NCBI RefSeq assembly: GCF_003065425.1
Contig: NZ_CP026949.1
Span: 310,001 to 374,000, forward strand
Direction: 5' to 3'
Length of the DNA stretch: 64,000 bases
Source of the DNA: Mycetocola zhujimingii
GTDB lineage: Bacteria > Actinomycetota > Actinomycetes > Actinomycetales > Microbacteriaceae
Part shown: piece after piece, positions 1 to 9,308 of the stretch
How positions within the stretch are numbered: position 1 is the stretch's first letter
Layout of the letters: each line of letters opens with the position of its first letter
The notes under the pieces: generated by a model
What the model was told of the DNA's origin: nothing
Database searches by the model: none
What the model saw: the letters and a program-made list of their open reading frames with translations, nothing else
Made by a program: the position numbers and the translations under genes

Positions 1-1125
1 ACCTCGGTCACGAGGCGCTTCCTGCACCCCGCGAGCGCGAAACCCGACGAGCCCCGCGAGCAGCGTGAGCCGACGGCGTGGCTCGGGCTTCGCGGCGTCT
101 CACGGCACAACCTCGTCGACCTCGACGTCGACGTTCCGCTCGGCGTGCTCACCGTCGTCACAGGGGTCTCCGGTTCGGGAAAGTCGACGCTCGTCAGCGG
201 TGTGCTCGGCGACGCCGTGCGCGAGGGGCTTCGCGCCGGTCGCCACCACGCCGATCCTGTCATGACCGAGTCCGCCCCCGACGACGAGTCCGCTGCCGTC
301 ACCACGACCATCGACGGCGTCTCCGGCCTCGAGGCCGTCGACAGGATCGTTCGGGTCGACCAGCGCCCCATCGGCCGCACTCCCCGGTCGAACCTCGCCA
401 CGTACACCGGCCTGTTCGACGCCGTCCGGTCGGCGTTTGCCGCGACGACGGATGCCGCGGCGCGCGGATATGACGCCGGCCGCTTCTCCTTCAACGTGGC
501 CGGTGGCCGCTGCGAGACCTGCCTCGGTGAAGGCTTTGTCGCCGTCGAACTCCTCTTCCTGCCGGGCAGCTATGGTGCGTGCCCCGAGTGCGGCGGCAAA
601 CGGTACAACGACGAAACGCTCGAGATCGAGTACCGCGGAAAGAACATCGCCGACGTGCTCGCCATGACCGTCGATGAAGCCGCCGGTTTCCTCGCCGACG
701 TCGCCGCGGCATCCCGGAGTCTCGAAACGCTCCGCGATGTCGGCCTCGGCTACCTGCGCCTCGGCCAGCCGGCGACCGAGCTGTCCGGTGGAGAAGCCCA
801 GCGCATCAAGCTCGCCACCGAACTGCAGCGGGCACGCCGCGGGCACACGCTCTACCTGCTCGATGAGCCCACCACAGGGCTGCACCCCGCCGATGTCGAA
901 CTGCTCATGACCCAGCTCAACAAGCTCGTCGACACGGGCAACACCGTCGTACTCGTCGAGCACGACATGGGCGTTGCCGCCGGTGCCGACTGGGTCATCG
1001 ACATGGGTCCGTCCGGAGGAACAGCGGGCGGACGCGTGCTCGTCGCCGGAACCCCGGCCACGGTGGCTGCGCACGACGGCAGCCGCACCGCGCCTTACCT
1101 GGCCGAGCGGTTGAGCGGAGCCTGA
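1..1125 (+). CDS. UvrA-like excinuclease ATPase, C-terminal part (5' end outside window)
   Basis: The frame is open from the first base, so about 374 C-terminal residues are present. Visible in order: the second Walker A (GVSGSGKSTL), the UvrA sequence DQRPIGRTPRSN, a zinc-finger region with CETC and CPEC pairs around residues 175-200, the ABC signature LSGGEAQRIKLATEL, Walker B LYLLDEPTTGLHP and the H-loop VEHD. These are diagnostic of the UvrA family, which recognises DNA lesions with UvrB. The segment between Walker A and DQRPIGRTP is short, which fits the shorter UvrA paralogues of actinobacteria better than housekeeping UvrA, but the N-terminus is needed to decide. Its 3' end overlaps the convergent FGE-fold gene by 31 bases. 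Confidence 0.88.
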   Translation, partial: TSVTRRFLHPASAKPDEPREQREPTAWLGLRGVSRHNLVDLDVDVPLGVLTVVTGVSGSGKSTLVSGVLGDAVREGLRAGRHHADPVMTESAPDDESAAVTTTIDGVSGLEAVDRIVRVDQRPIGRTPRSNLATYTGLFDAVRSAFAATTDAAARGYDAGRFSFNVAGGRCETCLGEGFVAVELLFLPGSYGACPECGGKRYNDETLEIEYRGKNIADVLAMTVDEAAGFLADVAAASRSLETLRDVGLGYLRLGQPATELSGGEAQRIKLATELQRARRGHTLYLLDEPTTGLHPADVELLMTQLNKLVDTGNTVVLVEHDMGVAAGADWVIDMGPSGGTAGGRVLVAGTPATVAAHDGSRTAPYLAERLSGA

Positions 1126-1874
1126 TCGCGCCGGCCGAGCGGGGTCCAGCCGACGGGCAGCGGCCCGGCGATGTGTGCGCGGCGGGTGTCGGCATCCGCT
1201 GACCAGCCCTGAGCCTGTCCCGGCTCGCCGACAGCACCGCGCGCCAACCGGAATCCGACGTCGTCGATCACCGCGTCCGGTGCGCTTCCGCGACGAACCG
1301 AGGCGCGGCAACTCCAGGCTTCATCGGCCCAGCCACCTCCGCGAAGGCTGCGGTAATCGCCGTATCGGGCCGGATCCGCGTAGTCCCAGCACCACTCCCA
1401 GACATTGCCGATCGTGTCGAACAGTCCGAAGGCGTTCGGCGTTTTGAGGGCAACAGCCTGGGCTGCGGCAACGTCGTCGGCCGCGGTCCAGGCAATCTCC
1501 GCGAGTGGACCATAGGTGGGCCCCGTCGTTCCCGCGCGGCAGGCCCATTCCCACTCGGCCTCGGTCGGCAGCCGATACCCGTCGGCGGCCGTGTTCCACT
1601 CCACAGTGCCGCCGTCAGTGATCGCGTATGCGGGCGCGAGGCCCTCGGCCCGCGACGCGGTGTTGCAGTACCGGACGGCGTCGTTCCACGTGATCGGATG
1701 CCGTGGCGTGGCATCCGTTCGTCCCGTCACCGGTGTTCGAGCGAGTTCGAAGGCCTCGAGTGTCACCGTGCGCGTCGACCCGGTGCGTGCGTCCCGCAGC
1801 ACGATCTCGCCCCCGGGGATGAGCGAGAGGCCCAGCGGTGACGCAAACGTGTGAGCGAGCGTCCGCTCGACCAT
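1095..1874 (-). CDS. SUMF1/FGE-sulfatase-fold protein without the catalytic cysteine pair
   Basis: A 259-residue protein of the formylglycine-generating-enzyme fold family. Family blocks are clear: LIPGGE near residue 18, TWNDAVRYCN near 62, YRLPTEAEWEWACRAG near 100, NAFGLFDTIGNVWEWCWDY near 145, SLRGGGWADEAW, and the terminal GFRLARG. True FGE carries two active-site cysteines five residues apart just before the PD..GFR block. Here only one cysteine (SCRASVRRG) lies in that stretch and it does not align with either, so sulfatase activation is unlikely. The family also includes EgtB-type and other non-FGE members. The ATG directly abuts the stop of the winged-helix gene (TAGATG), indicating translational coupling. 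Confidence 0.8.
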   Translation of the reverse strand: MVERTLAHTFASPLGLSLIPGGEIVLRDARTGSTRTVTLEAFELARTPVTGRTDATPRHPITWNDAVRYCNTASRAEGLAPAYAITDGGTVEWNTAADGYRLPTEAEWEWACRAGTTGPTYGPLAEIAWTAADDVAAAQAVALKTPNAFGLFDTIGNVWEWCWDYADPARYGDYRSLRGGGWADEAWSCRASVRRGSAPDAVIDDVGFRLARGAVGEPGQAQGWSADADTRRAHIAGPLPVGWTPLGRRDQAPLNRSAR

Positions 1875-2594
1875 CTAGATGAAGTCGGGCGAGTGCGCTG
1901 CCGCGTGACGGATGGAGACATCCGCGTGGCGGTCGAAGCGGTAACCGACACCACGCACCGTGCGCACGATGTCTTCGTACCGCCCGAGCTTTGCGCGCAA
2001 GCGACGGACGTGGACATCGATGGTGCGCTCGTTCGGTGCGTCGTCGTCGCCGGCCTTCCACAGCGACGAGATGAGCTCAGCGCGGTCGATCGTGCGTCCC
2101 TCGCGGAGCACGAGGTACTGCAGCAGCTCGAATTCCTTATAGGTCAGGCCGACCGAGTCGTTGTCGAGGATGAGGCGCTTGCGTGAGATGTCGATGACGA
2201 CACCGGCGTGCGCACGGTCGAGTTCTTCCTCGGTGTCGGCTTCGCGGTGCCTGGCGAGAGCCGACGGATCCTGAAGCGCGAGCCTCACCACATCGACGTC
2301 ACGGCCACCAGCGCCCTGCGGCGCCAGTGCGACCGCCGCGTAGGTCTCCGATTCAGGGGCCAGGTCGGCGGCGAGAGCCTTGAGTGCGTGGACGATGGCG
2401 CCGAGGCTGGTGCCGGCGGCTGCGGCCTTGGCGTCATCGATGCCGACGTAGAGAACGAAGCCGCGGGCCTCGGTTCCCTCCGGAACGGCGCGAAGGTTAC
2501 GGCCCTGCGGGGTCGAGGGTGCCGGGGCGGATGCTGCCGGCGCAGTCGACCGGACAACGGTCGGAGCGAGTGTGGTTGCGTGTGCGAGAGACAT
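1875..2594 (-). CDS. Winged-helix (OmpR/PhoB-type) DNA-binding regulator
   Basis: A 239-residue protein with an Ala/Pro-rich N-terminus, a middle region without an obvious receiver domain (no phospho-acceptor aspartate pattern seen) and a C-terminal OmpR-type winged helix at about residues 135-225. Its motifs are LTYKEFELLQYLV, ELISSLW, RTIDVHVRRLRAKLG and RTVRGVGYRF. An in-frame ATG 45 bases upstream is possible, but the ATG at 2594 is preceded by AAGGA at a sensible distance and gives the expected beginning MSLAHATT. It probably acts as a transcription factor not controlled by a classical receiver. It is cotranscribed with the FGE-fold gene and lies below a promoter with a small leader ORF. 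Confidence 0.85.
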   Translation of the reverse strand: MSLAHATTLAPTVVRSTAPAASAPAPSTPQGRNLRAVPEGTEARGFVLYVGIDDAKAAAAGTSLGAIVHALKALAADLAPESETYAAVALAPQGAGGRDVDVVRLALQDPSALARHREADTEEELDRAHAGVVIDISRKRLILDNDSVGLTYKEFELLQYLVLREGRTIDRAELISSLWKAGDDDAPNERTIDVHVRRLRAKLGRYEDIVRTVRGVGYRFDRHADVSIRHAAAHSPDFI

Positions 2595-2767
2595 GGGAGA
2601 AATCCTTGGATGATGTGCCTGTGTCGAATCCGGGTACACCGGATGACGTTTCGACGGTGAGTCGGTGTGGCGGCCGGTGTTACGGCCTGCGCGAATGCGG
2701 GGTGTGGCATCCGTTCGCTCGAGCGGGACCTCGATGGGTTACCGGGAGCGGGGCGAGGGTTTCGCGG

Positions 2768-2869
2768 TCAGCGACACATTCGACAACACATGACTGCGCT
2801 GCCGGCCATCATCAAGCCGGCAGTTCCGTGAGGCTCGGACGAGCTCAGGAGTTGCGCGTTATCAGTCAT
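2768..2869 (-). CDS. Candidate cysteine-containing leader peptide (uORF)
   Basis: A 33-codon ORF upstream of the winged-helix gene, starting ATG ACT GAT AAC and ending ...SAVMCCRMCR-stop. Its ATG lies exactly 7 bases after the -10 TTTACT, so the mRNA would begin at or next to the start codon (leaderless). Actinobacterial leader peptides ending in clustered Cys/Arg codons are known ahead of sulfur-metabolism genes, where stalling on cysteine codons controls the downstream gene. The resemblance here is in the C-terminal end only; the usual RRH(V/I)DL block is absent. An in-frame ATG two codons upstream is also present. No homology search was possible, so the function is inference. Confidence 0.45.
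   Translation of the reverse strand: MTDNAQLLSSSEPHGTAGLMMAGSAVMCCRMCR
2799..2823 (-). promoter_or_regulatory. Hairpin inside the leader ORF
   Basis: Perfect 8-bp inverted repeat CTGCCGGC / GCCGGCAG with a 9-base loop, within the leader ORF and about 200 bases before the winged-helix start. No T-run follows, so it is not a classical terminator. Ribosome progress on the leader ORF would open it. The rest of 2595-3040 shows no further gene. Confidence 0.4.
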
Positions 2870-2876
2870 GGGCATG

Positions 2877-2906
2877 AGTAAACCCCACTGTGTCAGCACG
2901 TGTCAA
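2877..2906 (-). promoter_or_regulatory. Sigma70-type promoter for the leader ORF and winged-helix gene
   Basis: On the minus strand TTGACA (2901-2906), an 18-base spacer and TTTACT (2877-2882). This is one of the best consensus promoters in the window. The spacer contains a second TGACAC, giving a direct repeat TGACAC-N4-TGACAC. The predicted transcript starts near 2869-2870 and has a leader of about 275 bases before the winged-helix ATG. Confidence 0.65.
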
Positions 2907-3040
2907 ATCTTTGCATCGGATGACGAAATATCGTCGAAAAGTGCAGATCGTGTGAATCAGCGGGGTTTGACTCGAAGGATATTCGGGACTATTTCCTGTG
3001 TGACGGAACGCGTCGCAGGAAGTTCTACTCGGAATTTGAC

Positions 3041-3673
3041 CTAAACGAGACCGTAGAGGCGGTCGCCTGCGTCGCCGAGGCCCGGCACGATGTAGCCGTT
3101 CTCGTCGAGGCGTTCGTCGAGGGCGCCGAGCACGATGGTGACGTCGCGACCCTCCGTCGCCTTTTCGAGTGCGGCGATTCCCTCCGGCGCAGCGAGCAGG
3201 CAGATGGCAGTGACGTCAATCGCACCCCGGTCGAAGAGGAACTCGATGGCAGCGCCGAGTGAACCACCCGTCGCGAGCATGGGGTCGAGCACGAAGCACT
3301 GGCGATCGGAAAGGTCTTCGGGGAGGCGCTCGGCGTACGTTGCCGGCTCAAGCGTCTCTTCATTGCGCAGCATGCCGAGGAAGCCGACCTCTGCCGTTGG
3401 CAGCAGCTTGACCATGCCCTCGAGCATGCCGAGACCGGCACGCAGGATGGGGACGACGAGCGGTCGGGGAGTGCTGATCGCGATACCCGTCGTCGTCGTG
3501 ACCGGCGTCTCGATTTCAACCGGTTCTGTGCGCACGTTGCGGGTCGCTTCGTAGGCCAGGAGGGTGACGAGTTCCTCGGTCAGCGCGCGGAAGACGGGCG
3601 CCGGTGTCGATTTGTCACGCAACACGGTGAGTTTGTGGGTGATCAGGGGGTGGTCCGCTACGTGCACTCGCAT
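3041..3673 (-). CDS. upp: Uracil phosphoribosyltransferase
   Basis: 210 residues, the usual length. It converts uracil and PRPP to UMP in pyrimidine salvage in the cytoplasm. The PRPP-binding signature [15 protein letters not shown] is at about residues 128-142. The substrate loops [12 protein letters not shown] (about 77-88) and the C-terminal [11 protein letters not shown] are typical of bacterial Upp. The N-terminus [20 protein letters not shown] matches the family start. No strong ribosome-binding site precedes the ATG; instead a TAGATT -10 element lies 7 bases upstream, suggesting a leaderless mRNA. It is divergent from tadA, a common actinobacterial arrangement. Confidence 0.97.
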   Translation of the reverse strand: MRVHVADHPLITHKLTVLRDKSTPAPVFRALTEELVTLLAYEATRNVRTEPVEIETPVTTTTGIAISTPRPLVVPILRAGLGMLEGMVKLLPTAEVGFLGMLRNEETLEPATYAERLPEDLSDRQCFVLDPMLATGGSLGAAIEFLFDRGAIDVTAICLLAAPEGIAALEKATEGRDVTIVLGALDERLDENGYIVPGLGDAGDRLYGLV

Positions 3674-3680
3674 AGGCTCT

Positions 3681-5078
<1,398 letters not shown>

Positions 5079-5192
5079 GGCTGCCTCCCTTTGCAGCACA
5101 CGGTAGCGCAGGCCTGTCACGCACGCCAGAGCATGCCAATGCCGCCCGAGCTTCGGCGTCTGACGGGGTCGGCGCTGGCGTCGGTGCGCCGA

Positions 5193-6146
5193 TCAGCGTG
5201 TGCTCGGTGAGGCCTCCGCCACGGCGATGAATGGGGAGAGCGGATGCGACGGCGAGACGTCGAGCAGCGACTGGACGCCGTCGAGAGGGAGGCCGAGCGG
5301 CCGGGCGAGCGTGGCCCCAGGCGCCCGCCTGGCGAGAGCCGTGGTCAGGCGCTCCGGCATGAGTGCCGCTTTGGTCGCGAGGGCGCCGACGACACCGACC
5401 CGGGCGGGTTCACCCTCCTCCCAGCCGACGCGCGCGAGCGCGCTTGCTGCCGAGTGGGCGAGTTCTGCAGCAGCCGCCGTGACGATTCCGTCGGCGATCT
5501 CGTCGCCGGCCTGCGCGGCATCCACCACGTCGCGACAGAAGGAGGCGATGACGGAAACCCGCTTGGGATCCGCCTGAAGGGTCATGTAGAGCTCGTCGAG
5601 CGGACCGAAACGGGCCTCGGCGATACCTTGCAGTGGGGTCGGAGCCGACCTGCCGTCGAAAGCCCGAAGCGCAGCGTCGAGTCCCGCGCGCCCGATCCAG
5701 TAGCCACTGCCGGCGTCACCGAGGAGCGAACCCCAGCCGTCGACTTTGGCGACGCGCGACTCGGACAGCGCGAGGACGACAACACCGGTGCCGACAGCGA
5801 GCATGACGCCCGGCTCCATGCCGTTCGCGGCGAGGTAGCCGGTGATCGAGTCGTGAGCGAGCGCCACCCGCCGCACCCCGATGGCGGCAGTCCTGACGAG
5901 AAGTCCGTCCGGGTCTGCGGTTGCCGGGGTCAGGCCGGACGTGCCGGCGGCGAGTTCGTCGATTCTCGTTCCGGATTCCTTCGCGAGGGCGACCGCCATG
6001 TCGGCGAGCTGGTCGATGACCGGCCGGTCGGTGAGCACCCCTGGCCCCTCCGCCTCGGTGAGAACGCCCGACTGGTCGGTAAGCCTCAGCCGGATGCCGG
6101 TCTGCCCGCCGTCGATCGAGAGGCGGGTGCGCTGTGAAGTGGTCAT
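5193..6146 (-). CDS. BadF/BadG-type sugar kinase (N-acetylglucosamine kinase-like)
   Basis: 317 residues with the sugar-kinase/actin fold. The phosphate-1 loop is SIDGGQTGIRLRL near residue 9. A second phosphate loop AVGTGVVVLAL lies near 115, after the ALAHDSITGYLAANG region. DGWGSLLGDAGSGYWIGR near 137 is typical of the N-acetylglucosamine kinase-like BadF/BadG family. It probably phosphorylates an amino sugar or related hexose taken up by the cell. It follows the ROK regulator gene by 24 bases on the same strand, so the two are likely one transcript. GAAGG precedes the ATG. The substrate is not determined by sequence. Confidence 0.85.
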   Translation of the reverse strand: MTTSQRTRLSIDGGQTGIRLRLTDQSGVLTEAEGPGVLTDRPVIDQLADMAVALAKESGTRIDELAAGTSGLTPATADPDGLLVRTAAIGVRRVALAHDSITGYLAANGMEPGVMLAVGTGVVVLALSESRVAKVDGWGSLLGDAGSGYWIGRAGLDAALRAFDGRSAPTPLQGIAEARFGPLDELYMTLQADPKRVSVIASFCRDVVDAAQAGDEIADGIVTAAAAELAHSAASALARVGWEEGEPARVGVVGALATKAALMPERLTTALARRAPGATLARPLGLPLDGVQSLLDVSPSHPLSPFIAVAEASPSTR

Positions 6147-6170
6147 GGGAACCTTCGTGTGTGAGGCGGT

Positions 6171-7382
6171 TCAGGGGGCGACGGAGCGCAGCGAACGAGG
6201 GGCCAGGCGTTCCTGAAGGACGAGGGTGGCTGCACCGAGGGCCGCGGCATCATTGCCGTTGACGGAGACGCGCACTTCGATGGGATGGATGTCCCGCACC
6301 ATGGCGCGCTCAGCGAGGACGCGGGTGATGGTCCGGACATAGATCGAGCCAGTGGTCGAAAACGCATTGCCGGCCAGCACGATGAGCGGCAGGTCGAACA
6401 GGTTGACCATCGACACGATGGCGCTCGCCATGTAGTCCGCTGATTCCTGGATCAGCGCAGACGCCGTGGCGTCGCCCCTCGCCGCGGCGGTGCCGAGTGC
6501 CGCGAAATCGACGGATGTCTTTCCCGTCAGCGGAATGTCCAGCTCACCGCGAGCGACAGCATCCGTCGCTTTGTTCATGATCGCCCGAGGACCGGCAAAC
6601 AACTCAAGGCAGCCGAAGTTGCCGCAGGGGCACAGCGGTCCGCGAGCGTCGACGGTGACGTGGCCGATCTCGCCGACGTTGGCGGAAAGCCCGTGGTAGA
6701 TCGTGCCGTCGACCACAATCCCGGAGCCGATGCCTGACCCCATGTAGACGGATGCGTAGCTGCCGTAGCCGACGGTCGCGCCAAGCCAGTACTCGCCAAT
6801 GGCCGCAGCGGTGGCGTCGTTGTCGAGTTCGACCTGTAGTCCTGTGGTCGTTGCGAGGGCCCTGCGGATGGGAAATTCGGTCCACCCCAGGAGGGAGGGA
6901 ACGCCGCGCACCGTGCCGGCGATGCGGTCGATCGGGCCAGGCATGGCCAGGCCCATGCCGACGAGCGAGTGCCGGTCGAGATCGAGACCGACGATGAGGG
7001 ATTCGATATCGTCAGTCATCCTGGCGACGACCGACACCGGTGAATCATCACCGGGCCCGTCGACCCGTTTCCGGCCGACAACCGTGCCCGCGAGGTCCGC
7101 CACGATGTAGGTGATGTAGTCCTGGCCGATGTGAACGCCGATACCAAGCCGGGATGCCGGGTTGATCTCGAGGCGCATTCGCGGCTTGCCGCCGGTCGAC
7201 TCGCCCCGGCCGGTCTCGCTGATCACACCGTCGGTGAGCAATTCGCGCACGACAGTGGAGATCGTGGCCTGGGTAAGACCGGTGAGTTCCGCAAGCTCGA
7301 CCCGGCTGATGGGTCCTGACGACCGAATCAGGTCGAGCGTCCTGCCCTTGGAGCTCGCCCGACGGCGGATTTTCTCGGTCAT
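6171..7382 (-). CDS. ROK-family transcriptional regulator (NagC/XylR type)
   Basis: 403 residues. The N-terminal winged helix-turn-helix is at residues 10-65 (GRTLDLIRSSGPISRVELAE, then LTQATISTVVRELL). The ROK domain follows, with DNDATAAAIGEYW near residue 185 and the zinc-site pattern CPCGNFGCLE near 252. ROK repressors bind operators in the absence of a sugar inducer. An AT-rich, partly palindromic site sits immediately upstream and overlaps its own promoter region, implying autoregulation. It heads a pair with the sugar kinase. A similar AT-rich site lies in the isomerase/mannosidase intergenic region, suggesting it also controls that locus. Confidence 0.92.
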   Translation of the reverse strand: MTEKIRRRASSKGRTLDLIRSSGPISRVELAELTGLTQATISTVVRELLTDGVISETGRGESTGGKPRMRLEINPASRLGIGVHIGQDYITYIVADLAGTVVGRKRVDGPGDDSPVSVVARMTDDIESLIVGLDLDRHSLVGMGLAMPGPIDRIAGTVRGVPSLLGWTEFPIRRALATTTGLQVELDNDATAAAIGEYWLGATVGYGSYASVYMGSGIGSGIVVDGTIYHGLSANVGEIGHVTVDARGPLCPCGNFGCLELFAGPRAIMNKATDAVARGELDIPLTGKTSVDFAALGTAAARGDATASALIQESADYMASAIVSMVNLFDLPLIVLAGNAFSTTGSIYVRTITRVLAERAMVRDIHPIEVRVSVNGNDAAALGAATLVLQERLAPRSLRSVAP

Positions 7383-7392
7383 GGGGTCATGC

Positions 7393-7428
7393 TAACTTAT
7401 ATCGCTTTATAAAGTTCGCTAAGTAAGT
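7393..7428. promoter_or_regulatory. Candidate ROK operator
   Basis: An AT-rich stretch in GC-rich surroundings. It contains AACTT (7394-7398) and its inverted copy AAGTT (7412-7416), with the perfect 10-bp palindrome CTTTATAAAG between them, followed by TCGCTAAGTAAGT. It overlaps the expected promoter of the ROK gene. TATCG..CTTTATWAA and CGC.TAAG recur at 16358-16385. Confidence 0.5.
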
Positions 7429-7498
7429 AGCCTGAGCGCCCAGGTGCGCCGGACAGAGTCTATTACAGAGACTCGGCGTCGGCGCGTCGTTCATGCGC

Positions 7499-8470
7499 TC
7501 ACCTCAACCGGCTCCAATCGAAGACATAGGTCAATGGGCCGGGTGCGCGATCAGCGAGTGAGTCGAACGCGCGCTGGGCAAACTCGGGGGAGATCGTCTC
7601 GCTCAGTCCGTCGACGGCAACGGTGCCGTTGGCGAGCCAGTCGATCGCCAGGCGGAAGTTCGACGCAACGCTCCCGCGTCGAAAATCAGTCGCGGTCAGC
7701 GGCAGCTGCCATTCCCATCCGCTGCGCACATGCAGATAGCGGTGAAAAATGAGAGTGAGCAGTTCGTGCGCGGATGTCTCCGTTCGTTGTGCCCACGGAG
7801 TGCCGGTCAGGACGAGCTCGCCGTTCTTCGCGACAACGCTCGCCGCCTGCACCGTTGCGCCGTCGTGACCGGACGCGTCAACGACGACCTCGAAGACGTC
7901 GCCCGGGTCGTCGAGAACAGGTGCCGCAAGCACGCGGATTCCTGTGCCGAGTCCCTTTCGACGTTCCGGCAGTGGATCCCACGCGGTGACGCGGTAGCCG
8001 CTCGCGTGAAATGCCTTTGCTCCAAGATGTCCAACGAGCCCAAGGCCGACGATTCCGACGCGATCGCCTGGCCGTGCGGCCGTCGTGATGACGGCGGCGA
8101 GCGGAACGGCGATGATCCTGGCGAAAACAGCGATTTCCGGAGCGAGTCCGGGCGGAAGCTCGAAGACCTTGTCCTCATGCGCGCGCTGTTGTGACTGGTG
8201 TGGTCCCGTCGAAAAAACGCGCGCGCCGATGTGTGAGGCGGACACTTTGCTTCCGATCTCTTCGACCTCGAATACAGACGAGTAGCCGATCGGTTTCGGA
8301 TATTCGACCGTACTGGGATCGGCGGGGGCGAAGGCGCTGGCGATTTCCGTGCCGGGACTCACCAGGGTGGCCAGCGTTCTGCCCCTCACCTCATATTCGC
8401 CGAGCGGCTCGTTGTCGTCGGCCTCAACCAACGCGACAGTTCGCTCCCGGATAACCTGCATGCTTCTCAT
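7499..8470 (-). CDS. MDR-family (zinc-type alcohol dehydrogenase-like) oxidoreductase
   Basis: 323 residues from the ATG at 8470, which has GGAAGGG upstream; the same GAAGGGCACCAC string precedes the binding-protein start of this operon. The N-terminal GroES-like domain contains LVSPGTEIASAF and GYSSVFEVEEIGS. The Rossmann domain has GDRVGIVGLGLVGHLGAKAF near residue 145 and is NAD(P)-binding. I see no cysteines for the usual catalytic or structural zinc, so it is a non-canonical member. It is the last gene of the ABC transporter operon, 49 bases after the second ATPase, and could oxidise the imported sugar or a derivative. Confidence 0.8.
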   Translation of the reverse strand: MRSMQVIRERTVALVEADDNEPLGEYEVRGRTLATLVSPGTEIASAFAPADPSTVEYPKPIGYSSVFEVEEIGSKVSASHIGARVFSTGPHQSQQRAHEDKVFELPPGLAPEIAVFARIIAVPLAAVITTAARPGDRVGIVGLGLVGHLGAKAFHASGYRVTAWDPLPERRKGLGTGIRVLAAPVLDDPGDVFEVVVDASGHDGATVQAASVVAKNGELVLTGTPWAQRTETSAHELLTLIFHRYLHVRSGWEWQLPLTATDFRRGSVASNFRLAIDWLANGTVAVDGLSETISPEFAQRAFDSLADRAPGPLTYVFDWSRLR

Positions 8471-8519
8471 TACTGGTGGTGCCCTTCCGCCGTGCCATCG
8501 CACGGAGCGCTGCTGAGTG

Positions 8520-9308
8520 TCACGGGGTCGCGAACTGGGACTCCGGGTTCGGTGACGCATCGCGTAACCGCTTCGTGTAGTCGTGTTGCGGGTTGAGGAT
8601 GACCTCGTCGGCCGGCCCCTGTTCGACCACGACACCCTGATAAAGCACCATGATCTCGTCACTGAAATGGCGGGCCGTCGCGAGGTCGTGCGTGATGTAC
8701 AGGACGCCGAGGTTCTCTTCGCGCTGGAGATCTCCGAGCAGGTTCAGCACGCCAAGACGGATGGACACATCGAGCATCGAAACCGGCTCGTCAGCAATGA
8801 GGACGCCAGGCTGTGGAGCCAGTGCGCGCGCGATCGCGACGCGCTGCCGCTGGCCGCCTGACAGTTCGTGTGGTTTGCGATGACGCATCTCTGAGGCTGG
8901 CGTCAACTGGACGCGCGTGAGAAGCTCCTCCACGTCAGAATCGACAGTGGCCCGTGTGCTCCTCTTGTGCAGAAGCAGTGGCCTTTCCAGATGGTGCCCG
9001 ACAGGGTGGAACGGGTTGAGCGAGGCGAATGGATCCTGAAACACCATCTGTACGTGACGGCGGTAGTCCCGCAGCCCGCGACCGAAACGCGGCACAGGCT
9101 TGCCGTCGAGAAGGATCTGTCCGCTCGTCGGGCGCTCCAGCTGGACCAGCATTTTCGCGATCGTGGACTTTCCGCTGCCGCTTTGACCGACCAGCGCGAT
9201 CGTTTTGCCCGGCTCGAGGGAAAAGCTCACATCGTCGACGGCTTTGAGCTTGCTTGAGCCGCGCACCCGGTATTCCTTGGATACGTTGCGGAATTCGAGT
9301 GTGCTCAC
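8520..9308 (-). CDS. ABC transporter ATP-binding protein, DppF/OppF type
   Basis: 262 residues. Walker A GQSGSGKSTIAK near residue 39, Q-loop QMVFQDPFASLNPFHPVG, signature LSGGQRQRVAIARAL, Walker B GVLIADEPVSMLDVS and H-loop YITHDLATARHF are complete. The FQDP..SLNP sequence identifies the peptide/nickel/oligosaccharide importer class. It is the second of two ATPases powering the importer. Its start overlaps the end of the first ATPase gene by four bases (ATGA). Confidence 0.95.
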   Translation of the reverse strand: MSTLEFRNVSKEYRVRGSSKLKAVDDVSFSLEPGKTIALVGQSGSGKSTIAKMLVQLERPTSGQILLDGKPVPRFGRGLRDYRRHVQMVFQDPFASLNPFHPVGHHLERPLLLHKRSTRATVDSDVEELLTRVQLTPASEMRHRKPHELSGGQRQRVAIARALAPQPGVLIADEPVSMLDVSIRLGVLNLLGDLQREENLGVLYITHDLATARHFSDEIMVLYQGVVVEQGPADEVILNPQHDYTKRLRDASPNPESQFATP

